64,000 nucleotides of DNA, from the NCBI GenBank assembly GCA_902363515.1, contig CABJAN010000012.1, forward strand, positions 1 to 64,000, given 5' to 3'. Positions within the stretch are counted from its first letter, which is position 1; the number at the start of each line of letters is the position of its first letter. Both the position numbers and the translations under genes were made by a program. The notes beneath the pieces were generated by a model. It worked only from the letters and a program-made list of their open reading frames with translations, ran no database searches and was not told where the DNA came from. Positions 25,846 through 34,655 of this stretch are shown one piece after another. This DNA comes from Bacillota bacterium (GTDB lineage: Bacteria; Bacillota; Clostridia; Lachnospirales; Lachnospiraceae).

Positions 25846-26691
25846 ATGAAGATTCAGAAGGATTTTGGAAATATTGTCATTGTGGTTCCTCATGAGGATG
25901 ATGAAATTCTCATGTCTGCAGGGGTCATTCGGGAAGCTGTGAAAGCAGGGATTTCGTGCACCGTAGTTATGGCTACCAACGGTGATTATGAATGTTCTGA
26001 TTATGAAAAAGGACAGAATAGATTAAGAGAGAGTATAGCAGGACTCCAGGTTCTGGGGCTTTCAAAAGAACATTTAGAAATTATGGGCTATGCAGATACA
26101 GGAATGCCAAGAGAAGACAGTTTTCTGACTCATTTGTATGAAGAAAGGGAGGAGGAGAAATGTTATCCTTCCTCCTGCGCACAGGAAACTTACGGACTTG
26201 TGGAAAAAGAGGAGTTCCATAAAAAGAAATGGGGAAAACATGGGGCATATTGCAGGAGAGCTTTCAGGGAAGATTTAAAGGAAATTCTAAGAGACAAGAA
26301 GGCGGAACATATTTTTACCACTTCTCCCTATGACACCCATGGAGACCATGAGGCTTTGTATCGGTTTGTATGTGAAGTGCTGGATGAGCTAAAAAAAGAG
26401 GAAGGGTACGAACCTAATCTGTACTGTGGTTTAATCCATTCCTGTGCAGGGGATGAGGTGTGGCCTTTACGGGATACAAAGAAATTTACCTGCCCCAAAG
26501 GATTAGAAAAACAGCATCCCTGGGAAGAGCGCCGCATTCTGGAGCTTCCGGAGGAAATGAGACAGGAAAAGGGGACAGAGAATTTAAAATACCAGGCGTT
26601 GCTGCAGCATGAAACAGCCCTGGAGCCGGATGCCTATGAGTTTTTAATGGCATTTATCAAAGATGAAGAAGTATTTTGGAAAATGAGGTAA
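25846..26691 (+). CDS. PIG-L/LmbE-family deacetylase
   Basis: A 281-residue zinc-dependent deacetylase. The family metal motif PHEDDE is at residues 15-20 (consensus PHPDDE, so the Pro is replaced by Glu) and the downstream HxxH site reads THGDHEALYRF. Relatives remove N-acyl groups from GlcNAc-containing compounds, mycothiol/bacillithiol precursors or antibiotics. Within a sugar uptake operon the best guess is deacylation of an imported amino-sugar glycoside, but this is inference. No signal peptide, so it is cytoplasmic. The gene is packed between permease and GH65 genes with 4-6 bp gaps. Confidence 0.8.
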   Translation: MKIQKDFGNIVIVVPHEDDEILMSAGVIREAVKAGISCTVVMATNGDYECSDYEKGQNRLRESIAGLQVLGLSKEHLEIMGYADTGMPREDSFLTHLYEEREEEKCYPSSCAQETYGLVEKEEFHKKKWGKHGAYCRRAFREDLKEILRDKKAEHIFTTSPYDTHGDHEALYRFVCEVLDELKKEEGYEPNLYCGLIHSCAGDEVWPLRDTKKFTCPKGLEKQHPWEERRILELPEEMRQEKGTENLKYQALLQHETALEPDAYEFLMAFIKDEEVFWKMR

Positions 26692-26695
26692 GACA

Positions 26696-29047
26696 ATGAA
26701 TACAGAGAAACAGCCTATTTATCCTGTTGAAGTGTGGGATATTACAGAACAGGAATTTCAAAAAGAGAATAATTATCGCAATGAGACAACCTTTGCGCTT
26801 TCCAATGGATATATTGGAACTAGAGGTACATTTGAGGAAGCTTATCCCTTTGATATTGATACCGGATTGGAAGGAAATTTTGTTAATGGATTTTACGAGA
26901 GTGAACATATACGCTATGGAGAGGCAAATTTTGGTTCTCCTCTTCTTAGTCAGTCTCTTTTGAATCTTCCTAATTTAAAGGAAACCAGAGTGATTTTAGA
27001 TGGTGAAGAGTTTTCTATGGAAGAAGGAAGTGTGGAGTCTTATAAGAGAACGCTACATATGAAAGAGGGCGTGTTAGAGCGAACTCTTGTATGGTGTTCT
27101 CCAAAAGGGAAAAAGACCAAGATCAAAGTAAACAGACTGGTTTCTTTTGCCAGAAAGAATATCATGATTATTCGCTATGAAGTCACACCACTGAATTACA
27201 ATGGAAGTGTTGAATTTGTATCAAAACTTTGTGCAGATGTGGAAAATCACACCAGAAAAACCAATCCTATTGTGGATTACGGTCCTTTTGGAAGACGTCT
27301 GGAAAAGAGAAACCTGTGGGCAAAGGAAGACAGACTTTATTATGAAGGTGAAACCATAGGAAGTCATCTTACCATGGCCTGTGGAAGCGCTCATACCATT
27401 CTCTCCCAGAAGGAAACAGTAAAAGCAGACTGGAAGGCAGACATGGGAGAACTGGAGGCATCCCTGTCCTGCACTTTAGAAGGGACAGAGGGAGAATCCA
27501 TTGTGCTGGAGAAATTTATCTGCTACACCACACAGTTGGATATGCCAAAAGAAGAACTGGAAGTTTTTGTAACAGAAGAGTTAAACAGAGCCAGACAGGA
27601 AGGCTATTCTTACCTGGAAGAGCGCCAGAAAGAATATATGGAAAGCTTCTGGAAAATTGCAGATGTGCGAATCAAAGGCAATGAGGCTCTGCAGCAGGGC
27701 ATTCATTTTAACCTGTTCCATATTATCCAGTCAGCGGGAAGAGACGGAAGAACCGGAATGGGAGCCAAGGGTCTGTCTGGAGAGGGCTATGAAGGTCATT
27801 ATTTCTGGGATACAGAAATGTATGTGCTGCCGGTTCTGGTGTATACAGAGCCGGAGGCAGCCAGACATTTGCTGGATTACCGGTACAGCACCCTGGATCA
27901 GGCAAGAAGCAGAGCCAGAATCCTGGGACATGAGAAGGGCGCCTTGTATCCATGGAGAACCATTAACGGAGAGGAAGCTTCTACCTATTATCCACTGGGA
28001 ACTGCTCAGTATCATATTAATGGAGATATTTCCTATGCCCTGTCCCTGTATTTACAGGTGACCGGAGATGTGGAATACCTGAAGGAAAAAGGCGCTGAAA
28101 TCCTCATTGAAACTGCCAGAGTCTGGGCAGATGTGGGAAGCTTTGCCAAGTGCAAAGGCGGAAAATATTGTATCTGTGATGTGACAGGGCCGGATGAATA
28201 TAATGTGCTGGTGGACAATAACTTCTACACCAACCTGATGGCAAGAGAGAATTTAAGAGATGCGGTAAACGCTGTGGAATATCTGGAAACACATGCGCCT
28301 GAATGTTTAAAAGCCTTAGAAGAAAAGCTGGAATTTTCCACAGAAGAAACACTGCTTTGGAAGGAAATCATTGAGAAGATGTATTTCCCTTATGATGAAG
28401 AGAGACAGGTTTATCCTATGGATGACGGATTTATGATGCGCAAGCCCTGGGATGAAAATAAGATTCCACCGGAAAAGAGAGCATGGCTGTATGAAAATTA
28501 TCATCCGCTGTTTATTATGCGTCACCGCATGTCAAAACAGGCAGATGCTATTCTGGGTATGTATCTGCACAGTAATCTGTTTACAAAAGAAGAAATCAAA
28601 AGAAACTATGATTTCTATCAGGAAGTGACCTTGCATCACTCCTCACTTTCCACCTGTATTTTTGGAATTGTAGCATGCAGCATTGGTTATCTGGAAGAAG
28701 GATATGAGTATTTCTCACAGTCTGCCCGTATGGATCTGGATGATTATCACAACAACTTCTATGCCGGTATTCATGCAGCCAATATGGCGGGAACCTGGCA
28801 GGCCATTGTAAATGGTTTTGCAGGGGTACGCTGCCAGAACTCAAAACTGACCTTTGAGCCATCCATTCCAGAAGAATGGGAAGAATATGCATTCAGACTG
28901 AGATTTCGGGGAACACTTCTGGAAATTCAGATTTCTAAAAAAGAAGCGAAATTTACCGTAATAGAAGGAACAGCCATTCAATTTTCAGTGGATGGAAAAG
29001 AAATTACATTACATGGAGAAGGGGAAACCTATGTGGAAGAATTATAA
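26696..29047 (+). CDS. GH65 glycoside phosphorylase
   Basis: A 783-residue GH65 enzyme (maltose, kojibiose, nigerose or trehalose phosphorylase group) that splits alpha-glucosides with phosphate and yields beta-glucose 1-phosphate. The N-terminal beta-sandwich starts with ETTFALSNGYIGTRGTFEE. The (alpha/alpha)6 domain holds GHYFWDTEMYVLPVL and the general acid E501 in DVTGPDEYNVLVDNN; the phosphate loop is near HHSSLSTC. Substrate choice cannot be read reliably by eye. It is cytoplasmic, follows PIG-L by 4 bp and overlaps the HAD gene by 17 bp. Confidence 0.92.
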   Translation: MNTEKQPIYPVEVWDITEQEFQKENNYRNETTFALSNGYIGTRGTFEEAYPFDIDTGLEGNFVNGFYESEHIRYGEANFGSPLLSQSLLNLPNLKETRVILDGEEFSMEEGSVESYKRTLHMKEGVLERTLVWCSPKGKKTKIKVNRLVSFARKNIMIIRYEVTPLNYNGSVEFVSKLCADVENHTRKTNPIVDYGPFGRRLEKRNLWAKEDRLYYEGETIGSHLTMACGSAHTILSQKETVKADWKADMGELEASLSCTLEGTEGESIVLEKFICYTTQLDMPKEELEVFVTEELNRARQEGYSYLEERQKEYMESFWKIADVRIKGNEALQQGIHFNLFHIIQSAGRDGRTGMGAKGLSGEGYEGHYFWDTEMYVLPVLVYTEPEAARHLLDYRYSTLDQARSRARILGHEKGALYPWRTINGEEASTYYPLGTAQYHINGDISYALSLYLQVTGDVEYLKEKGAEILIETARVWADVGSFAKCKGGKYCICDVTGPDEYNVLVDNNFYTNLMARENLRDAVNAVEYLETHAPECLKALEEKLEFSTEETLLWKEIIEKMYFPYDEERQVYPMDDGFMMRKPWDENKIPPEKRAWLYENYHPLFIMRHRMSKQADAILGMYLHSNLFTKEEIKRNYDFYQEVTLHHSSLSTCIFGIVACSIGYLEEGYEYFSQSARMDLDDYHNNFYAGIHAANMAGTWQAIVNGFAGVRCQNSKLTFEPSIPEEWEEYAFRLRFRGTLLEIQISKKEAKFTVIEGTAIQFSVDGKEITLHGEGETYVEEL

Positions 29048-29897
29048 AGCAATTTTTTTTGACTGGGACGGAACAGCCGTTATGTCCAGAAAAGCTCCGG
29101 CGGACGATGCGGTGCAGGCTATGAGGCCATTACTGCAAAAAGGCGTGAAACTTGCTATTATCAGCGGTACTACCATTGAGAACATAGCAGGAGGAAAACT
29201 GGAGAGCTATTTTACCAAAGCAGAGCTTGAGAACCTTTATCTTGGACTGGGACGGGGAGCTTATAATTATGCTTTTCGTGATGGAAAACCTTATATTTTC
29301 AAAAATATGGTGCCAGAAAAAGAGGAGCTTTTAACCATTCACAGGATTTGTTTTGAAATCCATGAGGAATTAAAGGCACGCTATGATTTTGATACAGATA
29401 TTGTATTCAGCAGACCAAATTATTGCAAGATTGACCTTATGGTGTCCAATCAGAGGGGAGAAAACCTGTTCATGCAGGAGGATGAGCTGGGAAGTCTGAA
29501 AGCCTCTCTTACAGAGCATGGCATTACCGAGGGACTTCAGGGGCTTATGAATCTGGCAAAAGAAATCGGAAAGAAGTACGGTGTGGAAGTCCTTCCTACC
29601 TGTGACGCCAAGTATCTGGAAGTAGGAACCACAAGCAAAAGTGACAACGTGGACAGTATCTTCGCCCTGATTTCTAAGGAATCTGGCATCCTTCCAGAAG
29701 AATGTACCTACTGGGGAGACGAATACGTGGGTATTGAAAAAGGAATCTTCGGCAGTGACAGCTTTATGAAAACAGAAAAAACCGCCAAAGGAGACTTCTT
29801 CGATGTATCCGAAGTAAACGGCGAAAGACCAGAAGGCGTCCAGCAAATCGGCGGTGGCGTTGCTCAGTTCTTAAATTTTTTAAAAGACCAGAAATAA
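29031..29897 (+). CDS. HAD-superfamily hydrolase
   Basis: A 288-residue HAD protein with the nucleophile motif FFDWDGTAVMSR (first Asp nucleophile), a Thr/Ser motif in LAIISGTT and the acidic motif YWGDEYVGIEKG. The large cap (about residues 80-200) is unlike the small cap of beta-phosphoglucomutase. ATG 29031 is chosen because GGAGAAGGGG lies just upstream; an in-frame upstream start at 28992 has none. Translational overlap with GH65 suggests that it handles the product of that enzyme, for example as a sugar-phosphate phosphatase, but it is not a canonical PgmB. Confidence 0.8.
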   Translation: MWKNYKAIFFDWDGTAVMSRKAPADDAVQAMRPLLQKGVKLAIISGTTIENIAGGKLESYFTKAELENLYLGLGRGAYNYAFRDGKPYIFKNMVPEKEELLTIHRICFEIHEELKARYDFDTDIVFSRPNYCKIDLMVSNQRGENLFMQEDELGSLKASLTEHGITEGLQGLMNLAKEIGKKYGVEVLPTCDAKYLEVGTTSKSDNVDSIFALISKESGILPEECTYWGDEYVGIEKGIFGSDSFMKTEKTAKGDFFDVSEVNGERPEGVQQIGGGVAQFLNFLKDQK

Positions 29898-29942
29898 GCA
29901 AGTAAAGATTTTTCAAGAAAAGTTGCAATGCAGAAAATAACA

Positions 29943-30046
29943 ATCAAGAATAGTGGTGCAATTCTGGCGGATTTGCCGAGTACCCTTTGAGACTACAGGC
30001 TCAAAGGGAGCGCAGGCTGAGCCAGAAGTGCATCACTATTCTTGAT
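29943..30046 (+). ncRNA. Structured intergenic element, copy 2 (unrecognised)
   Basis: A 26-base outer arm (29943-29968) pairs with 30021-30046 with only two mismatches. The core (about 29974-30020) matches copy 1 at 22594-22643 in nearly all bases, including CTTTGAG-ACTACAGG-CTCAAAG. The outer arms differ greatly in sequence from copy 1 yet are paired in both copies. It begins about 45 bases after the HAD stop codon and ends 34 bases before the promoter of the YesN gene. A short ORF reading LRLQAQRE...RLS through both copies is a by-product of the RNA conservation. Confidence 0.7.
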
Positions 30047-30080
30047 GTCCGTCTTGCATGGAAACTTTTTGCATGTATTG

Positions 30081-30109
30081 TTGAAAAACCCAGAAAACAA
30101 AGGTATACT
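30081..30109 (+). promoter_or_regulatory. Sigma-A promoter of the first YesN/YesM pair
   Basis: TTGAAA at 30081-30086 and TATACT at 30104-30109 with a 17-bp spacer, downstream of the structured element. Confidence 0.7.
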
Positions 30110-30175
30110 AAAAGAAAATATGTGCAGAGTATACAGAGAATAAAAACACCGGGCGCTGGAAGGGAAGGCAATGGA

Positions 30176-31702
30176 ATGGGGAAGATAAAAATTTTGTTGG
30201 TAGATGATGAGCGAGAAGAACGGGAAGGGATTTCCTGGTTGATTGAAAAATATGAATATCCTTTGGAAATTATGCAGGCTTCCAATGGAAAAGAAGCTCT
30301 TCAATGTATAGAGAAAACAAAGATTGATATTTTATTTACAGATGTAAAGATGCCTATTATGGATGGGCTGGAGCTGGCAAAAAAGGTTCATGATACCAGA
30401 CCAGAAATAAAGATTATTATTTTCAGCGCCTACGGAGAATTTAGCTATGCGAAGCAGGCTTTAGAAGCAAATGCAGTAAGCTATTTGTTGAAACCCATTG
30501 AGATTGAAGAATTTCAGAAAATTATGGTTTCTGTCATAGAGTCTGTGCAAAGGGAAAATGAGGAAGGACAGAGACTTCAGACTGCGGAGGTTCAGAATCG
30601 GAGAAATCTTTTGTATAAAATTTTCAGTAGTGCTAAAATTGAGCAAGAAGAGGCAGAAAAGGCAGAGCAGATTTTGAATCTGGGGACAGGAAAGCATTGC
30701 AGAATTCTGGACATTGAATTCACAGAAAACTTTTTTGAAGAACACGAAGAAATTTTCCTTCAATTTTTGAAAATGTATCTGGGAGAAAACACCTCTTATC
30801 TGGAAATGTACCCAAATGAAGCTTATGTAATGGTGCGGGATGCCCGCTTTTTTACTGGAAATGAGCTGGAAAAACAGGTACAGAAAATCCTCCGGGACTT
30901 ACAGGTGAAAACCAGAAGTGAGGCAGCAGTGATTATCAGTGAAGTAGTGGAGAACGCGGAAAAACTGGAAAAACAGTTAGAGCAGATGCATCAGATACAG
31001 GCAGAGCTTTTCGGATATGGGAATCAAATTGTCAGTACCAGAGGGTATTACAGCGAAACAGAACTCTATGCGCAGGATGCAGAGAGGGCTGCAAGGCAAA
31101 TGATGCAGGCCATTGAATCCATGGACACAGAACTGATTGCCAGACAAAATGAGCAGCTTATGAAAGTGGTAGCTTCTCTTGATAAGGTAAGTAAGATTTA
31201 TCTCCAGAACCTGTTATATTCCATTATTAAAGCCATTTATGACAAAGTTCCAAAGATTGAGTTTGAGGAAGCTCTTGCTCTGGCAGAAGCCCTGTTTAGG
31301 GCAAAAAGCCTGAAAAATATGATGGAAGTCTATGAACAGGCAGTGGAGAAAATGCTGTCTTTTATTCAGGGAGAAGACCAGGATGAATCCAGGATTATCC
31401 AGAAGATTAAAAACCTCATAGAGAAGGAGTATGCAAAGGATATTAGTCTCAATTATGTGGCTGAGAACGTAAATCTTACTCCTGCCTATGTGAGCTATAT
31501 TTTCAAAAAAGAAACCGGACAGACACTGGTAAAATATGTAACGGATATTAAAATGATGAAAGCCAGAAAAATGCTGGAAGAAGGAACCCTGAAGATTGTC
31601 CAGGTGGCAAAAACCTGCGGATATGAAAATCAGTCCTATTTTAACCGCCTGTTTAAAAATTATTATGGTGTGACACCAAAACAGTTGAGAGAGAAATTAT
31701 GA
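30176..31702 (+). CDS. YesN-type response regulator (REC plus AraC)
   Basis: A 508-residue regulator. The receiver domain holds VDDE (residues 9-12) and the phospho-acceptor D56 (FTDVKMP). A long helical middle region follows, then an AraC/XylS double helix-turn-helix (about 400-505) with NLTPAYVSYIFKKETGQT and GYENQSYFNRLFKNYYGVTP. ATG 30176 is preferred over the open frame reaching back to TTG 29987, because AGGGAAGG precedes it and the upstream frame runs through the RNA element and the promoter. It overlaps the kinase gene by 4 bp and probably controls the adjacent alpha-glucoside transporter operon. Confidence 0.93.
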   Translation: MGKIKILLVDDEREEREGISWLIEKYEYPLEIMQASNGKEALQCIEKTKIDILFTDVKMPIMDGLELAKKVHDTRPEIKIIIFSAYGEFSYAKQALEANAVSYLLKPIEIEEFQKIMVSVIESVQRENEEGQRLQTAEVQNRRNLLYKIFSSAKIEQEEAEKAEQILNLGTGKHCRILDIEFTENFFEEHEEIFLQFLKMYLGENTSYLEMYPNEAYVMVRDARFFTGNELEKQVQKILRDLQVKTRSEAAVIISEVVENAEKLEKQLEQMHQIQAELFGYGNQIVSTRGYYSETELYAQDAERAARQMMQAIESMDTELIARQNEQLMKVVASLDKVSKIYLQNLLYSIIKAIYDKVPKIEFEEALALAEALFRAKSLKNMMEVYEQAVEKMLSFIQGEDQDESRIIQKIKNLIEKEYAKDISLNYVAENVNLTPAYVSYIFKKETGQTLVKYVTDIKMMKARKMLEEGTLKIVQVAKTCGYENQSYFNRLFKNYYGVTPKQLREKL

Positions 31703-33420
31703 AAAAATTATGGAATTGGTATTATGGAGGCGCATCCATAAGAAAGAAACTGGTAATCAGCTATCTGGTGCTGGTGCTGATTCCCATTTTTGTGCTGGGA
31801 ATTTATTCCTACTCTGTTTCCAGCAAGAACCTTATGCGTCAGACCAGGTATACTATGGAAAACAACATAGATTCCATTTCCTATAGTCTGGAAAGCAGCA
31901 TTCAAAGGGAAAACGACAATATTAAATATCTGTCCTATCATGCAAAGCTGCGGGAAAGCCTGGAAGGAAGTAAACATGATATGAATGCTCTGGCAAGGGA
32001 AATGAATGATTCTGTGGAGCCTACCTTCTGGTATTTTATTACCAGTGATTACAATATAAAGGGATTAGAAATTTTTTCTCCTTATGTACAGCAGCCTTTG
32101 GGAAATTTCCTGAAACCCATGAATGAAGAGGCGCAGAGATGGATGGAGAGAGAAGTCGGAAATTATAAAACGAAATGGGTGGTGAATGATGACCGGATTT
32201 ATGCAGTAAGGATGCTTTTGGATGCTGAAACATCTTCCAAACCTATTGGCGTTATGAAACTGGAGGTCTTTCCAGATGAAATTACCCAGGGGCTTTACCA
32301 GTCTGACTATTTGAACAATGGAGTTGTACTTACAGATTCTGAAAATCAGGTGATTAAGAACAGAGTAATTGCAGATGAAAATCTGGAAAAAGAAATTGCT
32401 GCAAGTATTGAGAAAGGACAGGAGCCTGGATTTTACCAGACCAGGAAAACGATGTTGGCAGTTTCCGAAGAGCTGAGTAATGGCTGGAAGATTTATTATT
32501 ACATTGATAAATCAGAAATTTCAGGACAGATGATTACCATATTGGCAACCACCTGTTTTGTTATGGGAATCTGCCTGGCAGCAGCAGCGGTTTTAATGAG
32601 TCTGATTTCCAGACTTTTAAGCTCCAGAGTCCTTCAGTTGAAGCATTGTGCAGAGGAAGTGAGCCAGGGGAATTTTGATTTAACACTGGAAGAGGGATAT
32701 TCTGATGAAATTGGAATTGTGTCAGCCAGTTTTAATAAAATGTGCCGGAAAATCAATGAGATGATGGAAGAGATGTACCAGCTTGGTATGGAAAAGCGAA
32801 AAGAGGAGCTAAAAGCCTTGCAGGCTATGATGAATCCTCATTTTCTCTATAATTGTCTTTCCAGTATTAAATGGAAAGCTATCCGCTCAGAACAGGATGA
32901 AATTGCCGATATTACGGGGCTGCTGGCAAAATTTTACCGGACAGCATTAAACAATGGAAAGCAGATTACCATTGTGCAAAATGAGTTGGAGAATGTCAAA
33001 GCATACTTACAGATTCAGTTGAAATCTCATGAAAACAGCTTTGAAGTGATTTACAATCTGTCAGAAGAAGGCAGGGAATGCAGGATGCCTAACTTTCTTT
33101 TGCAACCTATTGTGGAAAATGCTATTTGTCATGGTGTAGATTTCTGTGAGGGAGAAAAAGGAAAAATCAAAATTGAATATTTGTGCGAGGAAGAATTTCT
33201 TGTTTTCAATGTATATAATAATGGAGGCAAGCTAAGTGAAGAAGAAGTACAAAAAATACTAAGCACTCCTGGGAAAGGGTATGGAATCTATAACATACAG
33301 GAACGTATTCGTATGTATTATGATGAAGAATGTGGAATTTTCAGCCATCTTACAGAAGAGGGGCTGGTATGCTTTACTATTAAAATTAGAAAAATGATAA
33401 AAGAAGGAGAAGCGCTGTAA
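31699..33420 (+). CDS. YesM-type sensor histidine kinase
   Basis: A 573-residue membrane kinase. Membrane segments at about 18-38 and 278-302 bracket an extracytoplasmic sensor domain; HAMP follows, then the His_kinase domain with the phospho-acceptor in ALQAMMNPHFLYNCLSSI and a HATPase_c domain (PIVENAICHGV, GYGIYNIQERI). It pairs with the YesN regulator (ATGA overlap). Such pairs usually sense extracellular carbohydrate, often through the nearby binding protein. The terminator hairpin overlaps the last codons. Confidence 0.93.
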   Translation: MKKLWNWYYGGASIRKKLVISYLVLVLIPIFVLGIYSYSVSSKNLMRQTRYTMENNIDSISYSLESSIQRENDNIKYLSYHAKLRESLEGSKHDMNALAREMNDSVEPTFWYFITSDYNIKGLEIFSPYVQQPLGNFLKPMNEEAQRWMEREVGNYKTKWVVNDDRIYAVRMLLDAETSSKPIGVMKLEVFPDEITQGLYQSDYLNNGVVLTDSENQVIKNRVIADENLEKEIAASIEKGQEPGFYQTRKTMLAVSEELSNGWKIYYYIDKSEISGQMITILATTCFVMGICLAAAAVLMSLISRLLSSRVLQLKHCAEEVSQGNFDLTLEEGYSDEIGIVSASFNKMCRKINEMMEEMYQLGMEKRKEELKALQAMMNPHFLYNCLSSIKWKAIRSEQDEIADITGLLAKFYRTALNNGKQITIVQNELENVKAYLQIQLKSHENSFEVIYNLSEEGRECRMPNFLLQPIVENAICHGVDFCEGEKGKIKIEYLCEEEFLVFNVYNNGGKLSEEEVQKILSTPGKGYGIYNIQERIRMYYDEECGIFSHLTEEGLVCFTIKIRKMIKEGEAL

Positions 33421-33446
33421 ACCAACGCTTCTCCCTGCTGTTTTTT
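33406..33446 (+). terminator. Terminator of the YesN/YesM operon
   Basis: GGAGAAGCG (33406-33414) pairs with CGCTTCTCC (33426-33434), then CTGCTGTTTTTT. The 5' arm lies within the last codons of the kinase gene. Confidence 0.8.
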
Positions 33447-34110
33447 AATCAACCAATTCTGAAATAGCAATCTGTGTTTTATAACTTTTTTTTGCTCCGC
33501 CAGGAGAAGTCATAAAAATAGTTGCATATTCTCCTCCCTCATAAATCGTAAGTTCTGTTATATTATCATTTTCTCCTTCAACAGAGTCATAAAGTTTTAT
33601 CAAATATTGAGGCTGTGTATTTTCACTTATGTTTGTATTTTTCCAACTTTTCATATTTAAAGCAGAAATAACTCTTTTAATAGAATTTTTGTCATCATAT
33701 TTTTTCAGTAATTGGTTGTTTGAAGAATTGTATATCTCTATTACTGCTATTTCTGTATCCTTGCCTATAGAATCCTTTGCAACATCACCTATAGTTTTAT
33801 TGGTTAAATAAATAACAGAAGATAGGACAGCAATTATGAGTATTAGCCCTAGTATGATTCCTTTATAGAGCGTATGTTTTTTTACCTTTTTATCAATATC
33901 ATTTACCATAGTAGGATTCCCTTTCAATAAAATATCAAGAGAAAGATGAAACTCATCACTTATTTTTACTAAAGTATGTAAATCTGGATAACTTTTCTCA
34001 TTCTCCCAATTTGAAACTGTTTGTCTTGTTACATTAAACTTTTTTGCAAAAGTCTCCTGTGTCAGTCCTTGTTCCTTTCTGAGTTTTACAATCATCTGAC
34101 CTAATTGCAT
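33445..34110 (-). CDS. XRE-family regulator with a membrane segment
   Basis: A 221-residue protein. Residues about 5-60 form a Cro/CI helix-turn-helix (LRKEQGLTQETFAKKFNVTRQTVSNWENEKSYP, quoted only to locate the start TQETFAKKFNVTRQTVSNWE). One hydrophobic segment follows (about 83-106), then an extracytoplasmic domain of about 110 residues with an Ile/Thr-rich beta pattern. Such membrane-tethered XRE proteins are common in Lachnospiraceae, where the outer part may sense the envelope state; no partner is visible. It converges on the YesM gene and has AGGAGG before its ATG. Confidence 0.8.
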   Translation of the reverse strand: MQLGQMIVKLRKEQGLTQETFAKKFNVTRQTVSNWENEKSYPDLHTLVKISDEFHLSLDILLKGNPTMVNDIDKKVKKHTLYKGIILGLILIIAVLSSVIYLTNKTIGDVAKDSIGKDTEIAVIEIYNSSNNQLLKKYDDKNSIKRVISALNMKSWKNTNISENTQPQYLIKLYDSVEGENDNITELTIYEGGEYATIFMTSPGGAKKSYKTQIAISELVD

Positions 34111-34286
34111 TTTTGAATTCCTCCTTATAATTTCATTTTATCTTTTATCGTGAATATAACAAGCAATTAGCTTTTTACATCCTTGATTTTACCACGCAAA
34201 TATTCTTTGCAGCCCTTATTTTAAGGCTTTTCCATGCTGTATTTAAAAATTTAAAGATTCGTTTCGTATAAAATTTTTGAGGATAG

Positions 34287-34328
34287 AAAAAAGCTCCAAA
34301 TCCTTATATCATTAGGATTTGAAGCTCC
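34287..34328 (-). terminator. Terminator of the tRNA-Tyr/tRNA-Leu transcript
   Basis: Read on the minus strand, AGCTTCAAATCCT and AGGATTTGGAGCT form a stem of about 13 bp with one mismatch, followed by a T6 run (34287-34292 on the plus strand). It lies just downstream of tRNA-Leu. Confidence 0.75.
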
Positions 34329-34337
34329 TCATTGAAG

Positions 34338-34424
34338 TGCCGCAGACCGGAATCGAACCGGTACGGGAGTATAAGTCCCGCAGGATTTTAAGTCCTGTGC
34401 GTCTGCCTGTTCCGCCACTGCGGC
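34338..34424 (-). tRNA. tRNA-Leu (anticodon TAA)
   Basis: 87 bases, class II tRNA. The acceptor stem GCCGCAG/CTGCGGC with discriminator A, the anticodon stem CAGGA/TCCTG around CTTAAAA (anticodon TAA), a long variable arm and the T arm GGTTCGATTCC are all present. CCA is not encoded. It shares a transcript with tRNA-Tyr. Confidence 0.95.
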
Positions 34425-34492
34425 ATTTTGTGTGTTCGGTTTACAACGAGGGCATACGTGCAAGCACTGTCCCTTCTAACTTACTAACACAA

Positions 34493-34574
34493 TGGGCGAT
34501 GGTGGATTCGAACCACCGAAGGCGTTGCCAGCAGATTTACAGTCTGTCCCCTTTGGCCACTCGGGAAATCGCCC
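34493..34574 (-). tRNA. tRNA-Tyr (anticodon GTA)
   Basis: 82 bases, class II tRNA. Acceptor stem GGGCGAT/ATCGCCC, anticodon stem CAGAC/... around CTGTAAA giving GTA, a variable arm and T arm GGTTCGAATCC. CCA is not encoded. It is the first tRNA of the pair, 68 bases before tRNA-Leu. Confidence 0.95.
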
Positions 34575-34595
34575 ACATTGCTTTGAAACAAATAA

Positions 34596-34623
34596 ATTAT
34601 ATCATAACTTTTTAAAATTGCAA
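34596..34623 (-). promoter_or_regulatory. Promoter of the tRNA-Tyr/tRNA-Leu pair
   Basis: On the minus strand TTGCAA (plus 34618-34623) and TATAAT (plus 34596-34601) are separated by 16 bp, about 20 bp before the tRNA-Tyr 5' end. Confidence 0.7.
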
Positions 34624-34655
34624 GAGTTTTTTGCGTATTTTCTTTTTGAAAGGTA

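Noticed and set aside
29987..30175. N-terminal extension of the YesN regulator to TTG 29987
   Set aside because: The extra frame reads through the structured RNA element and over the promoter at 30081-30109, and has no ribosome site; the receiver domain begins at ATG 30176.
34319..34615. Plus-strand ORF across the tRNA-Leu/tRNA-Tyr genes
   Set aside because: It is translated from clear tRNA sequences on the other strand.
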